In this document: positions 52,946 to 63,439 of the stretch, piece after piece
Layout: each line of letters begins with the position of its first letter
How positions within the stretch are numbered: the stretch's first letter is position 1
Assembly: GCF_946151075.1 (NCBI RefSeq)
Contig: NZ_OX267715.1
Span: 1,651,881-1,715,880, forward strand
DNA: 64,000 bases
Reading direction: 5' to 3'
Source of the DNA: Neobacillus sp. Marseille-Q6967
GTDB lineage: Bacteria > Bacillota > Bacilli > Bacillales > Cytobacillaceae
Notes under the pieces: generated by a model
Databases searched by the model: none
Told to the model about the DNA's origin: nothing
The model's input: the letters and a program-made list of their open reading frames with translations, nothing else
Position numbers and translations under genes: made by a program

Positions 52946-53980
52946 TTACCCCTTCTTGATAACGACTTCTTCACTACCTGTTTTGACGGTACCAATGACG
53001 AAGGCTTCTTCCCCCAACGATTGAAGGTGTTCCAATATAGCCCCGGAGTCTTCAGCATCAACAAATAAAATCATACCGATCCCCATATTAAACGTACGGA
53101 ACATATCATAATCTGAAATATTCCCAGCTTGTTGGATAAACGAAAAAATCTTTGGTACACTCCAAGATCCATCGTTTATTTCAACCTGCAGCCCTTCCTG
53201 CAGAATTCGGGGGATGTTATCGTAAAAGCCGCCGCCTGTTACATGAACAAGTCCATATACAGGAAATTTCTTAACAGTAGACAGGACAGATTTAACATAA
53301 ATTTTGGTTGGTTCCAGTAACACTTCTCCTAATTTAGCTTCCAGTTCATCTACATAGTCATGTAATGAGAGTTTAGCATCCTCTAATAGAACTTTTCGGA
53401 CAAGAGAAAACCCATTGCTATGTACACCGCTTGAAGCCAAACCAATTAAAACATGGCCCTCTTTTATTTTTGTCCCATCAATGAGGTTTTTTTGATCTAC
53501 CATCCCTACCGTAAAACCTGCAATATCATATTCTTCGTCCTGGTACATACTCGGCATCTCGGCGGTTTCTCCGCCAATAAGAGCGCATCCGGCCTGCAGG
53601 CAGCCATCTGCAATTCCTTTTACGATTGCTTCAATTTTTTCCGGTATGACCTTACCACAGGCAAGATAATCTAGAAAAAAAAGGGGCTCGGCCCCCTGGA
53701 CGATGACATCATTCACACACATGGCTACGGCATCGATACCAATCGTATCGTGTTTGTCCATTGTGAAGGCAATTTTCAATTTGGTCCCCACACCATCCGT
53801 GCCCGAAACAAAAACGGGTTCTTCTATTTCCTTTAAATTTGGTTTAAAAAGTGCTCCAAACCCTCCTAATCCGCTTAAAACTTCTGGACGGAAGGTTTTT
53901 TTTACATGTTTTTTCATTCGTTCAACCGCTTCATTTCCCGCATCTATATCGACTCCAGCTTGGCGGTATGCATCGCTCAT
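52946..53980 (-). CDS. purM: Phosphoribosylformylglycinamidine cyclo-ligase
   Basis: ATG 53980 (AAAGGAG upstream) gives 344 residues starting '[20 protein letters not shown]', matching the Bacillus subtilis PurM N-terminus. ATP-site motifs '[20 protein letters not shown]' and '[20 protein letters not shown]', then '[13 protein letters not shown]' and '[18 protein letters not shown]' are present. It closes the imidazole ring to give AIR. In canonical operons purF sits between purL and purM; here purM follows purL directly and purF lies elsewhere. Confidence 0.95.
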   Translation of the reverse strand: MSDAYRQAGVDIDAGNEAVERMKKHVKKTFRPEVLSGLGGFGALFKPNLKEIEEPVFVSGTDGVGTKLKIAFTMDKHDTIGIDAVAMCVNDVIVQGAEPLFFLDYLACGKVIPEKIEAIVKGIADGCLQAGCALIGGETAEMPSMYQDEEYDIAGFTVGMVDQKNLIDGTKIKEGHVLIGLASSGVHSNGFSLVRKVLLEDAKLSLHDYVDELEAKLGEVLLEPTKIYVKSVLSTVKKFPVYGLVHVTGGGFYDNIPRILQEGLQVEINDGSWSVPKIFSFIQQAGNISDYDMFRTFNMGIGMILFVDAEDSGAILEHLQSLGEEAFVIGTVKTGSEEVVIKKG

Positions 53981-53993
53981 CCTTTTCACTCCT

Positions 53994-56282
53994 TTACGGT
54001 AAACTTGCAGAGATCTCCTGCATGTTCATCTTTTTTAATAGGCCAGAACGCATAATAGTAGGAATGGCGTTACGCCAAGCTGATTCAAGCTCGGAAATGG
54101 GTTGAGAGATGACCTTCTTTCCATTATGCTCGATCGACAATTCCCTACCTGTCACTTTCCCAATTTCTTTGATCGGCACCTGCATTTGTTTCGCGGTTTC
54201 TTTGATATTCTCAACATGATCCGCCGATACCGACAAAATAATTCGTGATTGGGATTCACTAAACAAGCAAAAGTCGGTTCGAAGTTCTTCTGTAAGTTGG
54301 ATTTCTGCTCCTGTATTTCCGCCAATACAGCTTTCCGCTAAAGCAACGGCTAAACCGCCTTCTGCTGTATCATGGGCTGACTCAACCCATCCTTCTTGAA
54401 TCACCTTGAGTGTAAACTTCTGGATTTTTCGTTCTAAATCAAGATTTAACTGTGGCGGACGTCCTTCTATTTTCCCGGTTATTAATTTTTGATATTCAGA
54501 ACCGCCCATTTCAGCTTTGGTGTCTCCAATTAAAAAGATATAATCACCATCTTTTTTAAATTCTTGAGTCGTAATATGATCGACATCCTTAATTAATCCA
54601 ACCATTCCAATAGTCGGAGTTGGATAAATGGCTTCCCCTTTTGTTTCATTATAAAGACTGACGTTTCCGCCAATCACCGGAGTATTTAGCTGACGGCATG
54701 CTTCGCTAATCCCATCCGCTGCCTTTTCAAACTGCCAGAAGATTTCTGGTTTCTCTGGGCTCCCAAAGTTTAAATTATCCGTGATGGCTAAAGGCTCCGC
54801 TCCGGAACAAACAACATTACGGGCTGCTTCTGCTACCGCAATCGCTCCTCCTACGAACGGATCGAGATAAACATATCTTCCGTTACAATCCGTCGTCATC
54901 GCTAAAGCTTTCCTTGTTCCGCGGATGGCAACTACCGCAGCATCCGATCCAGGTATGACAGCCGTATTGGTTCTAACCATATAATCATATTGTTGATAAA
55001 CCCATTCTTTGCTGGCAATCGTTGGTGACGCTAGCAGCTGCTTTAATACGGTATTATAGTCATTTGGTTCTGCTATCGTTTGATTAGTGTCTAATGATGA
55101 ATATTGTTCGTAATAAGGAGCCTCTTTAGAAGGCTTACAATAGACCGGTGCATCTTCTGCCAGCTTATCTGCTGGGATTTCCGCCACCACTTCTCCTTTG
55201 TGGAGTAACCGGAGTTGGTTATCATCTGTCACCCGCCCGATTACAGCAGAGTGGAGTCCCCATTTGTCAAAAATCTTTTTTACTTCTTCTTCTTTTCCTT
55301 TTTTCGCAACAACCAGCATTCTTTCTTGTGATTCTGAGAGCATCATTTCGTAGGCACTCATTCCTTTTTCACGCTGCGGAACAAGATCAAGATTTAATTC
55401 AATACCATTTCCCGCTTTACTTGCCATTTCGGAACTAGAGCTGGTTAATCCTGCCGCCCCCATGTCTTGTATCCCTACTACATGACCAGAAGCAATCAAT
55501 TCAAGAGTCGCTTCCAGTAACAATTTTTCCATAAAAGGATCACCCACTTGGACAGCGGGACGTTTCGCTTCGGAATTCTCGCTTAGCTCTTCTGAAGCAA
55601 ATGTAGCTCCATGAATGCCGTCTCTTCCGGTAGCAGCACCCACATAAATGACAGGATTATCAATCCCTTTCGCTACGCCTTTTTGAATTTCATCATGATT
55701 AATTAAACCTACACACATGGCATTCACAAGGGGATTGTCTTCATAAGAGGAATCAAAGTAAATCTCCCCACCCACCGTGGGGATACCCATACAATTACCA
55801 TATCCAGCAATACCCGCGACCACATTTTCAAATATATATTTGGTTTTTGGATTATTAAGTTCACCAAAACGCAGCGAGTTCAAAAGAGCAATCGGGCGCG
55901 CACCCATGGAAAAAACATCACGAATGATCCCTCCAACCCCTGTAGCAGCCCCTTGATAGGGTTCAATGGCGGATGGATGATTGTGGCTTTCAATTTTAAA
56001 CACGACTGCTTGCTTATCTCCAATATCAACAATCCCGGCTCCTTCACCCGGACCCTGCAGTACGTGAGGGCCAGAGGTGGGAAAACGCTTAAGGACTACC
56101 TTTGAATTTTTATAGCTGCAATGCTCGGACCACATGACACTAAAAATGCCCGTTTCCGTATAATTTGGTTTTCTCCCAAGAATTTCAATGATTTTATCAA
56201 ACTCTTCCTCCGTCAATCCCATTTCACGATAGATTTTTTGATCGTAAATTTGCTCTGGGCTTGGTTCGTTATGTTGTGCCAT
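53994..56282 (-). CDS. purL: FGAM synthase, large subunit (small-type PurL)
   Basis: The 762-residue PurL of the Gram-positive type works with PurQ and PurS to convert FGAR to FGAM with glutamine and ATP. It shows '[20 protein letters not shown]', '[20 protein letters not shown]' (catalytic His), '[20 protein letters not shown]' and '[20 protein letters not shown]'. Length is close to the 742 residues of Bacillus subtilis. It overlaps purQ by 14 nt and is followed after 13 nt by purM without an intervening purF. Confidence 0.95.
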   Translation of the reverse strand: MAQHNEPSPEQIYDQKIYREMGLTEEEFDKIIEILGRKPNYTETGIFSVMWSEHCSYKNSKVVLKRFPTSGPHVLQGPGEGAGIVDIGDKQAVVFKIESHNHPSAIEPYQGAATGVGGIIRDVFSMGARPIALLNSLRFGELNNPKTKYIFENVVAGIAGYGNCMGIPTVGGEIYFDSSYEDNPLVNAMCVGLINHDEIQKGVAKGIDNPVIYVGAATGRDGIHGATFASEELSENSEAKRPAVQVGDPFMEKLLLEATLELIASGHVVGIQDMGAAGLTSSSSEMASKAGNGIELNLDLVPQREKGMSAYEMMLSESQERMLVVAKKGKEEEVKKIFDKWGLHSAVIGRVTDDNQLRLLHKGEVVAEIPADKLAEDAPVYCKPSKEAPYYEQYSSLDTNQTIAEPNDYNTVLKQLLASPTIASKEWVYQQYDYMVRTNTAVIPGSDAAVVAIRGTRKALAMTTDCNGRYVYLDPFVGGAIAVAEAARNVVCSGAEPLAITDNLNFGSPEKPEIFWQFEKAADGISEACRQLNTPVIGGNVSLYNETKGEAIYPTPTIGMVGLIKDVDHITTQEFKKDGDYIFLIGDTKAEMGGSEYQKLITGKIEGRPPQLNLDLERKIQKFTLKVIQEGWVESAHDTAEGGLAVALAESCIGGNTGAEIQLTEELRTDFCLFSESQSRIILSVSADHVENIKETAKQMQVPIKEIGKVTGRELSIEHNGKKVISQPISELESAWRNAIPTIMRSGLLKKMNMQEISASLP

Positions 56283-56952
56283 GTTGTTTCCTCCAATAGC
56301 TTAAAATCGATGAAAACATACGTTTACCATCATCTGTTCCCAGCCATTTATGTACCGCGCGTTCCGGATGAGGCATTAAACCTAAAACATTTCCTCTTTC
56401 ATTGATAATCCCTGCAATTTCAGCAATCGAACCATTGGGATTCGTCCCTTTATATCTGAATACAATCTGGTTGTTCTGTTCTAATCGATTCACTGTCTCT
56501 TCATCACAATAATAGTTTCCATCCCCATGAGCGATCGGGATACGAATGGTCTCGCCTTCCTGATATTCTAATGTAAAAGGCGTTTTATTGTTTTCCACTT
56601 TTAAATCAATGGTGTCACAATGGAATTTTAATCGCTGATTTCTTCTTAAAGCCCCTGGCAAAAGATTCGCTTCCGTCAGAATTTGAAATCCATTGCAGAC
56701 ACCGAGAATCAATTTCCCTTCCTCTGCTGCAATTTTTACTTGCCCCATAACGGGCGACAAGCTCGCCACCGCCCCCGGCCGCAAATAATCCCCATAGGAA
56801 AAACCCCCTGGGACTAGGATGGCATCATATTTCGAAAGGTCTGATTCCAGGTGCCATACATATTCAACAGGCTGATCGACTGTATCTATAATTGCTTTAT
56901 ACATATCCACATCGCAGTTTGAACCAGGAAAAACCAGTACAGCAAAATTCAA
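56269..56952 (-). CDS. purQ: FGAM synthase, glutaminase subunit
   Basis: The 227-residue class I glutamine amidotransferase supplies ammonia to PurL. Catalytic Cys is in '[20 protein letters not shown]', with His/Glu in '[16 protein letters not shown]'. The start '[20 protein letters not shown]' matches PurQ. It overlaps purL and is 12 nt from purS. Confidence 0.95.
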   Translation of the reverse strand: MNFAVLVFPGSNCDVDMYKAIIDTVDQPVEYVWHLESDLSKYDAILVPGGFSYGDYLRPGAVASLSPVMGQVKIAAEEGKLILGVCNGFQILTEANLLPGALRRNQRLKFHCDTIDLKVENNKTPFTLEYQEGETIRIPIAHGDGNYYCDEETVNRLEQNNQIVFRYKGTNPNGSIAEIAGIINERGNVLGLMPHPERAVHKWLGTDDGKRMFSSILSYWRKQHGTT

Positions 56953-56964
56953 CTTATTCTCCCC

Positions 56965-57219
56965 CTATCCTTCCAGCTTGTGAAGATCAAACCTATAGTC
57001 TTCAATCACGGTATTAGCTAACAGCTTTTCACACATATCCCTTACCCGTTCTTCAGCCGCCTTTTGATCCTCACTATTCATTTGAAGTTCCATGTATTTC
57101 CCTATTCGTACATCTTCCACCTCGTCGTATCCAAGTGTATGCAGCGACTCGTGAACAGCATTCCCTTGCGGATCTAACACACTTTCCCTTAAGGTTACAT
57201 ATACTGTTGCTTTAAACAC
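56965..57219 (-). CDS. purS: FGAM synthase, PurS subunit
   Basis: GTG 57219 follows GGGGGT and gives 84 residues, the same length as in Bacillus subtilis; the earlier codon at 57234 would add five residues. Conserved segments are 'VTLRESVLDPQGNAVHESLH' and 'VEDVRIGKYMELQM', then 'CEKLLANTVIEDYRF'. The small protein dimer channels ammonia between PurQ and PurL. The start overlaps the end of purC by 8 nt. Confidence 0.92.
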   Translation of the reverse strand: MFKATVYVTLRESVLDPQGNAVHESLHTLGYDEVEDVRIGKYMELQMNSEDQKAAEERVRDMCEKLLANTVIEDYRFDLHKLEG

Positions 57220-57931
57220 CGACACTACCCCCAATTCTTTTTAAAATTTCCTGATAGGCTCCTTCTACATTTCCTAAATCACGTCTGAACCGATCTTTAT
57301 CTAATTTTTCCTTTGTATGTGCATCCCAGAATCGACAGGTATCCGGAGAAATTTCATCTGCTAAAATAATCTCTCCTCCTTGGGTTTTACCGAACTCTAA
57401 TTTAAAGTCCACTAAGATGAGATCCTTATCCAGAAGAAATTCTTTCATGATTTCATTGATTTTAAGAGCTTGGCTGCGAATGGTTCCTAATTCAGATTCT
57501 GAGCAGAGCCCTAGAATGGCAATGTGATCATTGTTAATGAAAGGATCACCCAGTTCATCATTTTTATAGTAAAATTCCACTAACACCTGCGGGAGCTCTT
57601 TCCCCTCCCCCCATCCCAATCTTTTGGCAAGTGATCCTGCTGTTATGTTTCGAACAACTACCTCAATGGGGATAATCTCCACTTGCCGTACCAGTTGTTC
57701 CGTTGATGAAATTCGTTTAATAAAATGGTTCTTTACCCCTTTTTCCTTTAAAAGACTAAGGAAAATGGAGCTGATCTCGTTATTTAAAGTTCCTTTCCCT
57801 GCGATTTTTCCTTTTTTCTCCCCATTAAATGCAGTAGCATCATCTTTATATTCAATCCAGCATGTTCCTTCCTCTGACGTTCTGAACACAATTTTCGCTT
57901 TACCTTCATAAAGCTTTTCTAATTTTTCCAC
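57212..57931 (-). CDS. purC: SAICAR synthase
   Basis: GTG 57931 follows AAAGGAG and gives 239 residues, near the family's 240. It begins 'EKLEKLYEGKAKIVFRTSEE' and carries 'VEIIPIEVVVRNITAGSLAK', 'LILVDFKLEFGKTQGGEIIL' and 'ADEISPDTCRFWD', the nucleotide and aspartate sites. It joins CAIR and aspartate. The next enzyme, adenylosuccinate lyase PurB, is absent from the cluster; in Bacillus subtilis purB lies between purK and purC, where here only 38 nt remain. Confidence 0.94.
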   Translation of the reverse strand: MEKLEKLYEGKAKIVFRTSEEGTCWIEYKDDATAFNGEKKGKIAGKGTLNNEISSIFLSLLKEKGVKNHFIKRISSTEQLVRQVEIIPIEVVVRNITAGSLAKRLGWGEGKELPQVLVEFYYKNDELGDPFINNDHIAILGLCSESELGTIRSQALKINEIMKEFLLDKDLILVDFKLEFGKTQGGEIILADEISPDTCRFWDAHTKEKLDKDRFRRDLGNVEGAYQEILKRIGGSVGV

Positions 57932-57969
57932 TATCTGATCTCCTTTATCATCTTTAGCTATATAAATGA

Positions 57970-59097
57970 TCAATCCCAAATTTGCAGTTCTTTGATTTGT
58001 TCAAAAATTTGTTCATGAGTGGAACCCAATAAATTCATATGACCCATTTTCCGATTTTCTACGTTTTCATCTTTCCCATACAAATGGAGTTTGGCTGCAG
58101 GAGGTAGCTGATCGATTTTTTCTAACACTCTGTTCAAATGCTTACCTAATATATTTACCATGATAATCGGGCTTAAAAGGGTAGTATCACCTAACGGTAG
58201 TCCACAAATTGTCCGAATATGTTGTTCAAATTGTGAAGTCATACATGCATCCATGGAAAAATGTCCGGAATTATGAGGTCTTGGGGCTAACTCATTTACG
58301 ATAATATTCCCATCGTTTGTAAGAAACATTTCGATTGCAAGTAGTCCTACTGCTTGTAATGACTCTGCGATTTTTATTCCAATCGCTTCCGCTTGTGTTC
58401 TTTGACTATCGGTGATTCTTGCAGGAACTATAGACTGGTGCAGGATATTATTCATATGAATATTTTCAGCCACCGGGAAAGTTTTTACTTGTCCCAGAGA
58501 ATTACGTGCCACAATGACTGACAATTCTTTGCTGAACGGAACAAATTGTTCCATAATCATTTCCACACCTGCTTTTTTCCAAACCTCCATGGCCATTGAT
58601 ATATTGTCTCTGTTTCGGATAACCCACTGGCCTTTTCCGTCATAACCTCCTGTGGCTGTTTTCATTACACAGGGCAGCCCAAAACGGTCAATAGCCGTAC
58701 GAATATCCTTTTCGGTTTGAATGACCATGAATGGGGCAATCGGCACATTAAAAGACTGTAATGTGGATTTCTCACGAACTCGGTTTTGTGTTATTTTAAG
58801 GAGCTCGCTCCCTTGTGGGACAAGGGATGTACTTTCTAAGATAGCGGCTACATTCGAATTCACATTTTCAAATTCGTACGTTATGACGTCAGAGGAATCT
58901 GCCAATTCCTTTGCTGCTTCAATCTCAGAGTAGGAAGCGATAATTTGACGATCCGCTACTTGTCCACATGGGGAGTCAGGCATCGGATCCAATGTAATAA
59001 AGCGATATCCCATATTTCTCCCGGCCAGCGTAATCATTCTTCCCAGCTGTCCTCCCCCTAAAATGCCGATGGTAGAGCCTGGTTTGATTAATTTCAA
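57970..59097 (-). CDS. purK: N5-carboxyaminoimidazole ribonucleotide synthase
   Basis: TTG 59097 has AAGGAGGAG at ideal spacing and gives 375 residues, normal for PurK; the earlier codon at 59145 lacks a site. It starts 'KLIKPGSTIGILGGGQLGRM' and contains the ATP-grasp 'VMKTATGGYDGKGQWVIRNR' and 'VNELAPRPHNSGHFSMDACM'. It carboxylates AIR to N5-CAIR, which PurE must then mutate to CAIR. purE normally precedes purK, but is missing: upstream is the divergent purF promoter region. Confidence 0.93.
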   Translation of the reverse strand: MKLIKPGSTIGILGGGQLGRMITLAGRNMGYRFITLDPMPDSPCGQVADRQIIASYSEIEAAKELADSSDVITYEFENVNSNVAAILESTSLVPQGSELLKITQNRVREKSTLQSFNVPIAPFMVIQTEKDIRTAIDRFGLPCVMKTATGGYDGKGQWVIRNRDNISMAMEVWKKAGVEMIMEQFVPFSKELSVIVARNSLGQVKTFPVAENIHMNNILHQSIVPARITDSQRTQAEAIGIKIAESLQAVGLLAIEMFLTNDGNIIVNELAPRPHNSGHFSMDACMTSQFEQHIRTICGLPLGDTTLLSPIIMVNILGKHLNRVLEKIDQLPPAAKLHLYGKDENVENRKMGHMNLLGSTHEQIFEQIKELQIWD

Positions 59098-59169
59098 ACA
59101 ATTCTCCTCCTTCAAATCAGACATACGAATCTGGTTCCATCTCACACATTAATGATTTTAGGTTATCCC

Positions 59170-59216
59170 TCACCATACTTTTTTACTTTTAAGAAACCCA
59201 AAAACTTTTATGGTGA
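59170..59216. promoter_or_regulatory. Inverted repeat in the purK-purF divergent region
   Basis: TCACCATA (59170-59177) and TATGGTGA (59209-59216) are perfect complements 31 nt apart in the 209-nt divergent region. No PurR-type CCGAAC boxes or purine riboswitch core were recognised, so this is the only visible control candidate. Confidence 0.35.
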
Positions 59217-59306
59217 AAAATGAGTTTCAGTGAAAAACAAAAAGGATAGAAATTCTCCTTTCGCCAAAAATAATAGAATGATTATTCAGGGGAGGCTGAC
59301 AAAAAA

Positions 59307-60686
59307 ATGGATTCAGAAATGCAGGAAAAATGCGGAGTATTTGGTGTATTTAATCACCCAAAAGCTGCCGATTTAACGTATTACGGCCTTCATGCTCTTC
59401 AGCATCGCGGTCAGGAGAGTGCAGGAATCGTGGCTAGCGACGGGAAAACATTCAGGCATCATAGGGGCATGGGATTAGTGACGCAAGTATTTTCACGTGA
59501 TACCCTGGATCGACTTACCGGAAATATGGCCATTGGTCATGTACGTTATTCTACTTCTGGTGCTAGTTTACTTCAGAACGCACAGCCCCTCGTCTTTAAA
59601 TATTATGAAGGCGATTTGGCCGTTGCCCATAACGGCAACCTCGTTAATGCCAATATCGAACGGAAAGTCCTCCAGCAGCAAGGAGCCATCTTTCAGACAA
59701 CAACAGATACTGAAATTATTGCTCACCTGATAGCCCGTTCCAGTAAAAAATATTTTTCAGAATCGGCACCTGAAGTTCTTAAGCGGATTGACGGTTCATT
59801 CGCTGTGCTTATCATGACCAATAACCAAATGCTAGTTGCTCTAGATCGTCATGGATTACGTCCCCTTAGCCTCGGAAAAATTGGTGAATCCGTTATCGCG
59901 GCTTCCGAAACATGTGCTTTAAATGCGGTTGATGCTAAGTTTTGGAGAGATGTTGAACCGGGTGAATGGCTTCTTATCGATGAAAAGGGTATTCAAACAG
60001 GAAGATTTGCGGCAAAAGGAGAGGTTTCCCTTTGTTCCTTTGAATTTGTTTATTTTGCCCGGCCTGATAGTGTCATTCAAGGAAGAAGTGTCTTGGCTAT
60101 CCGGAAAGAACTAGGTCAAATATTAGCGAAAGAACATCCAGTACCGGCGGATGTGGTCGTTGCTGTTCCAGAATCCAGTGTTCCTGCCGCGATTGGCTTT
60201 TCCCAGCAATCAGGAATTCCATATGAAATGGGGATTATCAAAAATCCCTATGCAGGCAGGTCGTTTATTGAACCTACGCAGGAATTACGTGATTTAGCCG
60301 TCCGCCTTAAATTAAGCGCTGTTGAAGAAATTCTTGCTGGTAGGAGAGTTGTCCTTGTGGATGATTCCATTGTTCGGGGAACAACAAGCAAGCGGATTGT
60401 CCAACTAATTCGTCAGGCAGGTGCCAAGGAAGTCCATGTCAGAATTACTTCACCTATGGTAAAAAACCCTTGTTTTTATGGTGTTGATATGCCAACAAAA
60501 GAAGAACTTTTTGCCAACAAACATGATCATGAACGGGCAATGGGTGAAGTCATCGGTGCCGATTCATTAGCCTTTTTAAGCACCGAAGGATTATTAGAGG
60601 CGGTAGATGTAGATCTTGCAGAAACCAGTAGTCGTTGTATCGCCTGTTTTAGTGGGGCTTATCCAACTAAATTATATTTGAAGTGA
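59307..60686 (+). CDS. purF: Amidophosphoribosyltransferase
   Basis: ATG 59307 follows GGGGAGG. The 459-residue enzyme makes phosphoribosylamine, the first committed purine step. An 8-residue propeptide (MDSEMQEK) precedes the catalytic Cys of 'CGVFGVFNHPKA'; Bacillus subtilis has 11. The glutaminase domain shows 'HALQHRGQESAGI' and 'HNGNLVNANI', and the PRTase loop is 'VVLVDDSIVRGTTSKRIVQL'. All four Fe-S ligands are present (C in 'EVSLCSFEF', C in 'VKNPCFYG', CxxC in 'SRCIACFS'). It lies apart from and divergent to the other pur genes, unlike the canonical position between purL and purM. Confidence 0.95.
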   Translation: MDSEMQEKCGVFGVFNHPKAADLTYYGLHALQHRGQESAGIVASDGKTFRHHRGMGLVTQVFSRDTLDRLTGNMAIGHVRYSTSGASLLQNAQPLVFKYYEGDLAVAHNGNLVNANIERKVLQQQGAIFQTTTDTEIIAHLIARSSKKYFSESAPEVLKRIDGSFAVLIMTNNQMLVALDRHGLRPLSLGKIGESVIAASETCALNAVDAKFWRDVEPGEWLLIDEKGIQTGRFAAKGEVSLCSFEFVYFARPDSVIQGRSVLAIRKELGQILAKEHPVPADVVVAVPESSVPAAIGFSQQSGIPYEMGIIKNPYAGRSFIEPTQELRDLAVRLKLSAVEEILAGRRVVLVDDSIVRGTTSKRIVQLIRQAGAKEVHVRITSPMVKNPCFYGVDMPTKEELFANKHDHERAMGEVIGADSLAFLSTEGLLEAVDVDLAETSSRCIACFSGAYPTKLYLK

Positions 60687-60696
60687 TCTTCATAAT

Positions 60697-60736
60697 AAAA
60701 TGACAGGCGCCACTTTACAGTGATGCCTGTCATTTT
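60697..60736. terminator. Bidirectional terminator between purF and cls
   Basis: AAAATGACAGGC and GCCTGTCATTTT form a perfect 12-bp stem with A and T ends between convergent genes. Confidence 0.9.
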
Positions 60737-60762
60737 ACTTTCAGAAGAGTCTCTGGTTCCTT

Positions 60763-62205
60763 TTATAAAATAGGCGATAATAGCCTAGATACTGATTCTT
60801 TAAAATGTACCCATTGAGGACGATTTTGATACTGTTCAAGAGTAAATTCCCTGGATACTTTTAAATCCTCATAAAATGTTGCTGCCAATCTTTGTGCTAT
60901 TCCCTCGTCATATAGAAAAGCATTCACTTCAAAATTTAATTTGAAACTTCTAACATCTAGATTTGCCGTTCCAACAGATGATATTTCTTTATCTACAATA
61001 ATGGTTTTGGAATGAATAAAACCATTATCGTAGATGTACACTGTTGCCCCAGCCTTAAGTAATTCACCAACATAAGACAGGGTTGCCCAATATACAAACA
61101 TGTGATCGTGTTTATTAGGAATCATAATTTTGACCTCAACGCCCGATGAGCATGCAATTCGAAGGGCATCTAAAAAACTTGTATCTGGAATAAAATAAGG
61201 AGTTTGGATGAGAATCGAATTTTGTGCTGATAAGATCATTTTTATGTATCCATTTTTAATATGTTCTATTTTAGAATCCGGCCCGCTTGTAACGATTTGT
61301 ATGCCGATATTCCCTTTAGAACCATTATCTGGAAAGTAATTTGGCTGATAGTTGATATCTTGGTGATTGGATGCCTGATTCCAATCGAGAATAAAACGAG
61401 TCTGAATTGCCTGAACAGCTGTGCCCTGTATCCTTAAGTGAGTGTCTCGCCAATACCCAAATTTTTGATTTACACCAAGATACTCTGTACCAATGTTAAA
61501 ACCGCCTAAATAACCAGTTTTTCCATCAATAACGACTAGCTTACGATGGTTTCGATAATTTAATCTTAGGTTAAAAAAGAAGAATTTTGATGGGAAAAAG
61601 ATTTCCACCTCACCACCAGCTTTAAGAAGATCGCTGAAAAATTCTTTAGATAACCTCCTCGAACCCACCTCATCATATAAAACCCGTACTTTAACCCCTT
61701 CTTGAGCTTTCTTTGCTAGAATTTCTACCAGTTTTTTGCTTAGCTGATCTTTTTTAATAATATAGTACTGTATATGAATATGGTCCTTGGCTCCTTCAAT
61801 ATCTTTTAACAAGGTGTTAAACTTCTCTATACCATCTGTCAACAAATCCACCGAGTTATCTTCCGTTAAAACAGCATCATTGTTAATTAAATTCATATAT
61901 ATTAAACTTTTACCGTTTCTTGTAGCTTGATTGCGGAACTGAAATTGATGGGAACGAATCTGGCTCAATTGGGTTGATAACTTTTTTTGGATTCCTATCT
62001 TTTTTTGGTCCTCCCATTGAAAAAGGTTAGAGCGGCTTAGGTTTTGTCCGAAAATTATATACAAGATAAAGCCAAATATAGGCATGAAAAATAGAACGAA
62101 TAACCAGGCCCATGAGGAAACAGCTTCTCGCCTTTCCCGAAAAGTAACAATAATCGCCAAAAAAATATTCAGTATAATAATTAACCATAAGAAAGTAATC
62201 AACAC
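60763..62205 (-). CDS. cls: Cardiolipin synthase
   Basis: GTG 62205 lies about 10 nt after AGAGG; the earlier TTG at 62223 lacks a site. The 480-residue protein has two N-terminal membrane helices ('LITFLWLIIILNIFLAIIVT', 'WLFVLFFMPIFGFILYIIFG') and two phospholipase D motifs, 'HRKLVVIDGKTGYLGGFNIG' and 'HSKTIIVDKEISSVGTANLD'. It condenses two phosphatidylglycerol molecules to cardiolipin and glycerol at the membrane. Length and layout are those of Bacillus Cls. It is monocistronic and convergent with purF. Confidence 0.92.
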   Translation of the reverse strand: MLITFLWLIIILNIFLAIIVTFRERREAVSSWAWLFVLFFMPIFGFILYIIFGQNLSRSNLFQWEDQKKIGIQKKLSTQLSQIRSHQFQFRNQATRNGKSLIYMNLINNDAVLTEDNSVDLLTDGIEKFNTLLKDIEGAKDHIHIQYYIIKKDQLSKKLVEILAKKAQEGVKVRVLYDEVGSRRLSKEFFSDLLKAGGEVEIFFPSKFFFFNLRLNYRNHRKLVVIDGKTGYLGGFNIGTEYLGVNQKFGYWRDTHLRIQGTAVQAIQTRFILDWNQASNHQDINYQPNYFPDNGSKGNIGIQIVTSGPDSKIEHIKNGYIKMILSAQNSILIQTPYFIPDTSFLDALRIACSSGVEVKIMIPNKHDHMFVYWATLSYVGELLKAGATVYIYDNGFIHSKTIIVDKEISSVGTANLDVRSFKLNFEVNAFLYDEGIAQRLAATFYEDLKVSREFTLEQYQNRPQWVHFKESVSRLLSPIL

Positions 62206-62310
62206 GAAATGAATTCCTCTCAAGAAAAGATATTAATAATAGTTTATCTATTTGATTTTTCTTTACTCTTGAAATGTAGTTTTTTCCAAAAATAAAGGAA
62301 CGGGCTCTTT

Positions 62311-63180
62311 TTATTTTGCCTTAAAAACGCATGTCACCCATTCATTACTTTGCTTCCATTCCTTCAACCCGAATCCAGCATCTTTAAATAAAGTCACAAC
62401 GTGATGGTAATTCCATTCCAGCATGCCTGACAATAAAAACGTACTGCCCTTGCAATCTAAGAGTCTTTGGGCCTTAAGGATATCAATATTTTCCTGTGTT
62501 CCGATATTAAGAAAAATCCAATTATAATCTTTATTAATTCGATTCATGTTCTTGATTAGGTCACTTTGAAACACATTCACCGGCATCACTCCATTTAATT
62601 CACACTGATATAGAATTTCCCGCTCGACCGGTTGAATGTCATATGTTTCGATAAGGTTTGCTCCCCTAAGGGCGGCAGCAACGCTTAACACCCCTGAACC
62701 GGCTCCAATGTCAGCAACACTCAATCCTGTAAAATCATGTTTTAATATGAAGGACAGACAATCTTTTGTGGTTTCATGATAACCTGTACCAAAATTCCCT
62801 TGGGAGTCTAGTACAATCCGCTTTTCTTTGTCGTAATGGTTCTTCCTGTCTGGAGTGGTGATCACCCAGCCATTTTCAAGAAAAATATCATCGAAAGTTT
62901 GCTGGAAATTCAGTTCATTTACTTCCTTCATAACAAGACCAGATTCATCAATGTTTAATAATTCTACTAAGTTACGTCGCTCTTTCGCTTCGACATAATC
63001 ATTGATATAGATATTAAGTTCAGTTGTTTCATTTTTCTTCTCAACAAAGTCATAGCCGTTGGCATCTGTTACCACATCTAAAGGAATCTCGTAAAAGGTT
63101 TGGTAATAGCCTTTTTGATATAAATGCGTAATGATTCTATCGATCTTTTTTGTTGGGAGTTTTACGGTAATGGCATACAT
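62311..63180 (-). CDS. PrmA-like SAM-dependent methyltransferase, 289 aa
   Basis: ATG 63180 follows AGGAGAAAAACG; the open frame extends farther upstream but without a site. The C-terminal half is the PrmA-type Rossmann fold: 'GTGYHETTKDCLSFI' (G-T-G-x-H-x-T-T), 'GLSVADIGAGSGVLSVAAAL' (motif I), 'IETYDIQPVEREILYQ', then 'WIFLNIGTQENIDIL' in place of the canonical N-P-P/ANI motif. Housekeeping PrmA is about 312 residues with a different N-terminal substrate domain; this N-terminus ('YAITVKLPTKKIDRIITHLY') is divergent, so L11 may not be the target. A deleted copy exists at 9020-9366. Confidence 0.75.
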   Translation of the reverse strand: MYAITVKLPTKKIDRIITHLYQKGYYQTFYEIPLDVVTDANGYDFVEKKNETTELNIYINDYVEAKERRNLVELLNIDESGLVMKEVNELNFQQTFDDIFLENGWVITTPDRKNHYDKEKRIVLDSQGNFGTGYHETTKDCLSFILKHDFTGLSVADIGAGSGVLSVAAALRGANLIETYDIQPVEREILYQCELNGVMPVNVFQSDLIKNMNRINKDYNWIFLNIGTQENIDILKAQRLLDCKGSTFLLSGMLEWNYHHVVTLFKDAGFGLKEWKQSNEWVTCVFKAK

Positions 63181-63362
63181 CGTTTTTCTCCTATCTGTTG
63201 GGCATGGAGTTAAAGCCAACATCGTCATTCTTTTTATCATTATCGCCAGTTGAAAAGAAAAGAAAACCATTTGGTGTGAGGTTTTTATTAAGTGAGAATG
63301 AATGGTGAACAAATAGTAAAACTGCTTCAACTTTAGAATGTTACGTGGTAGTGTCACCCCTA

Positions 63363-63390
63363 AAATAAGCGACCCTAAGGTCGCTTATTT
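63363..63390. terminator. Strong symmetrical terminator
   Basis: AAATAAGCGACC and GGTCGCTTATTT form a perfect 12-bp stem with a 4-nt loop. On the minus strand it follows the small germination-operon gene ending at 63440. Confidence 0.85.
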
Positions 63391-63439
63391 AACATATTTT
63401 ATGCGAATAACGTTTGCACCTGAGTTCTTAAACTGTCGC

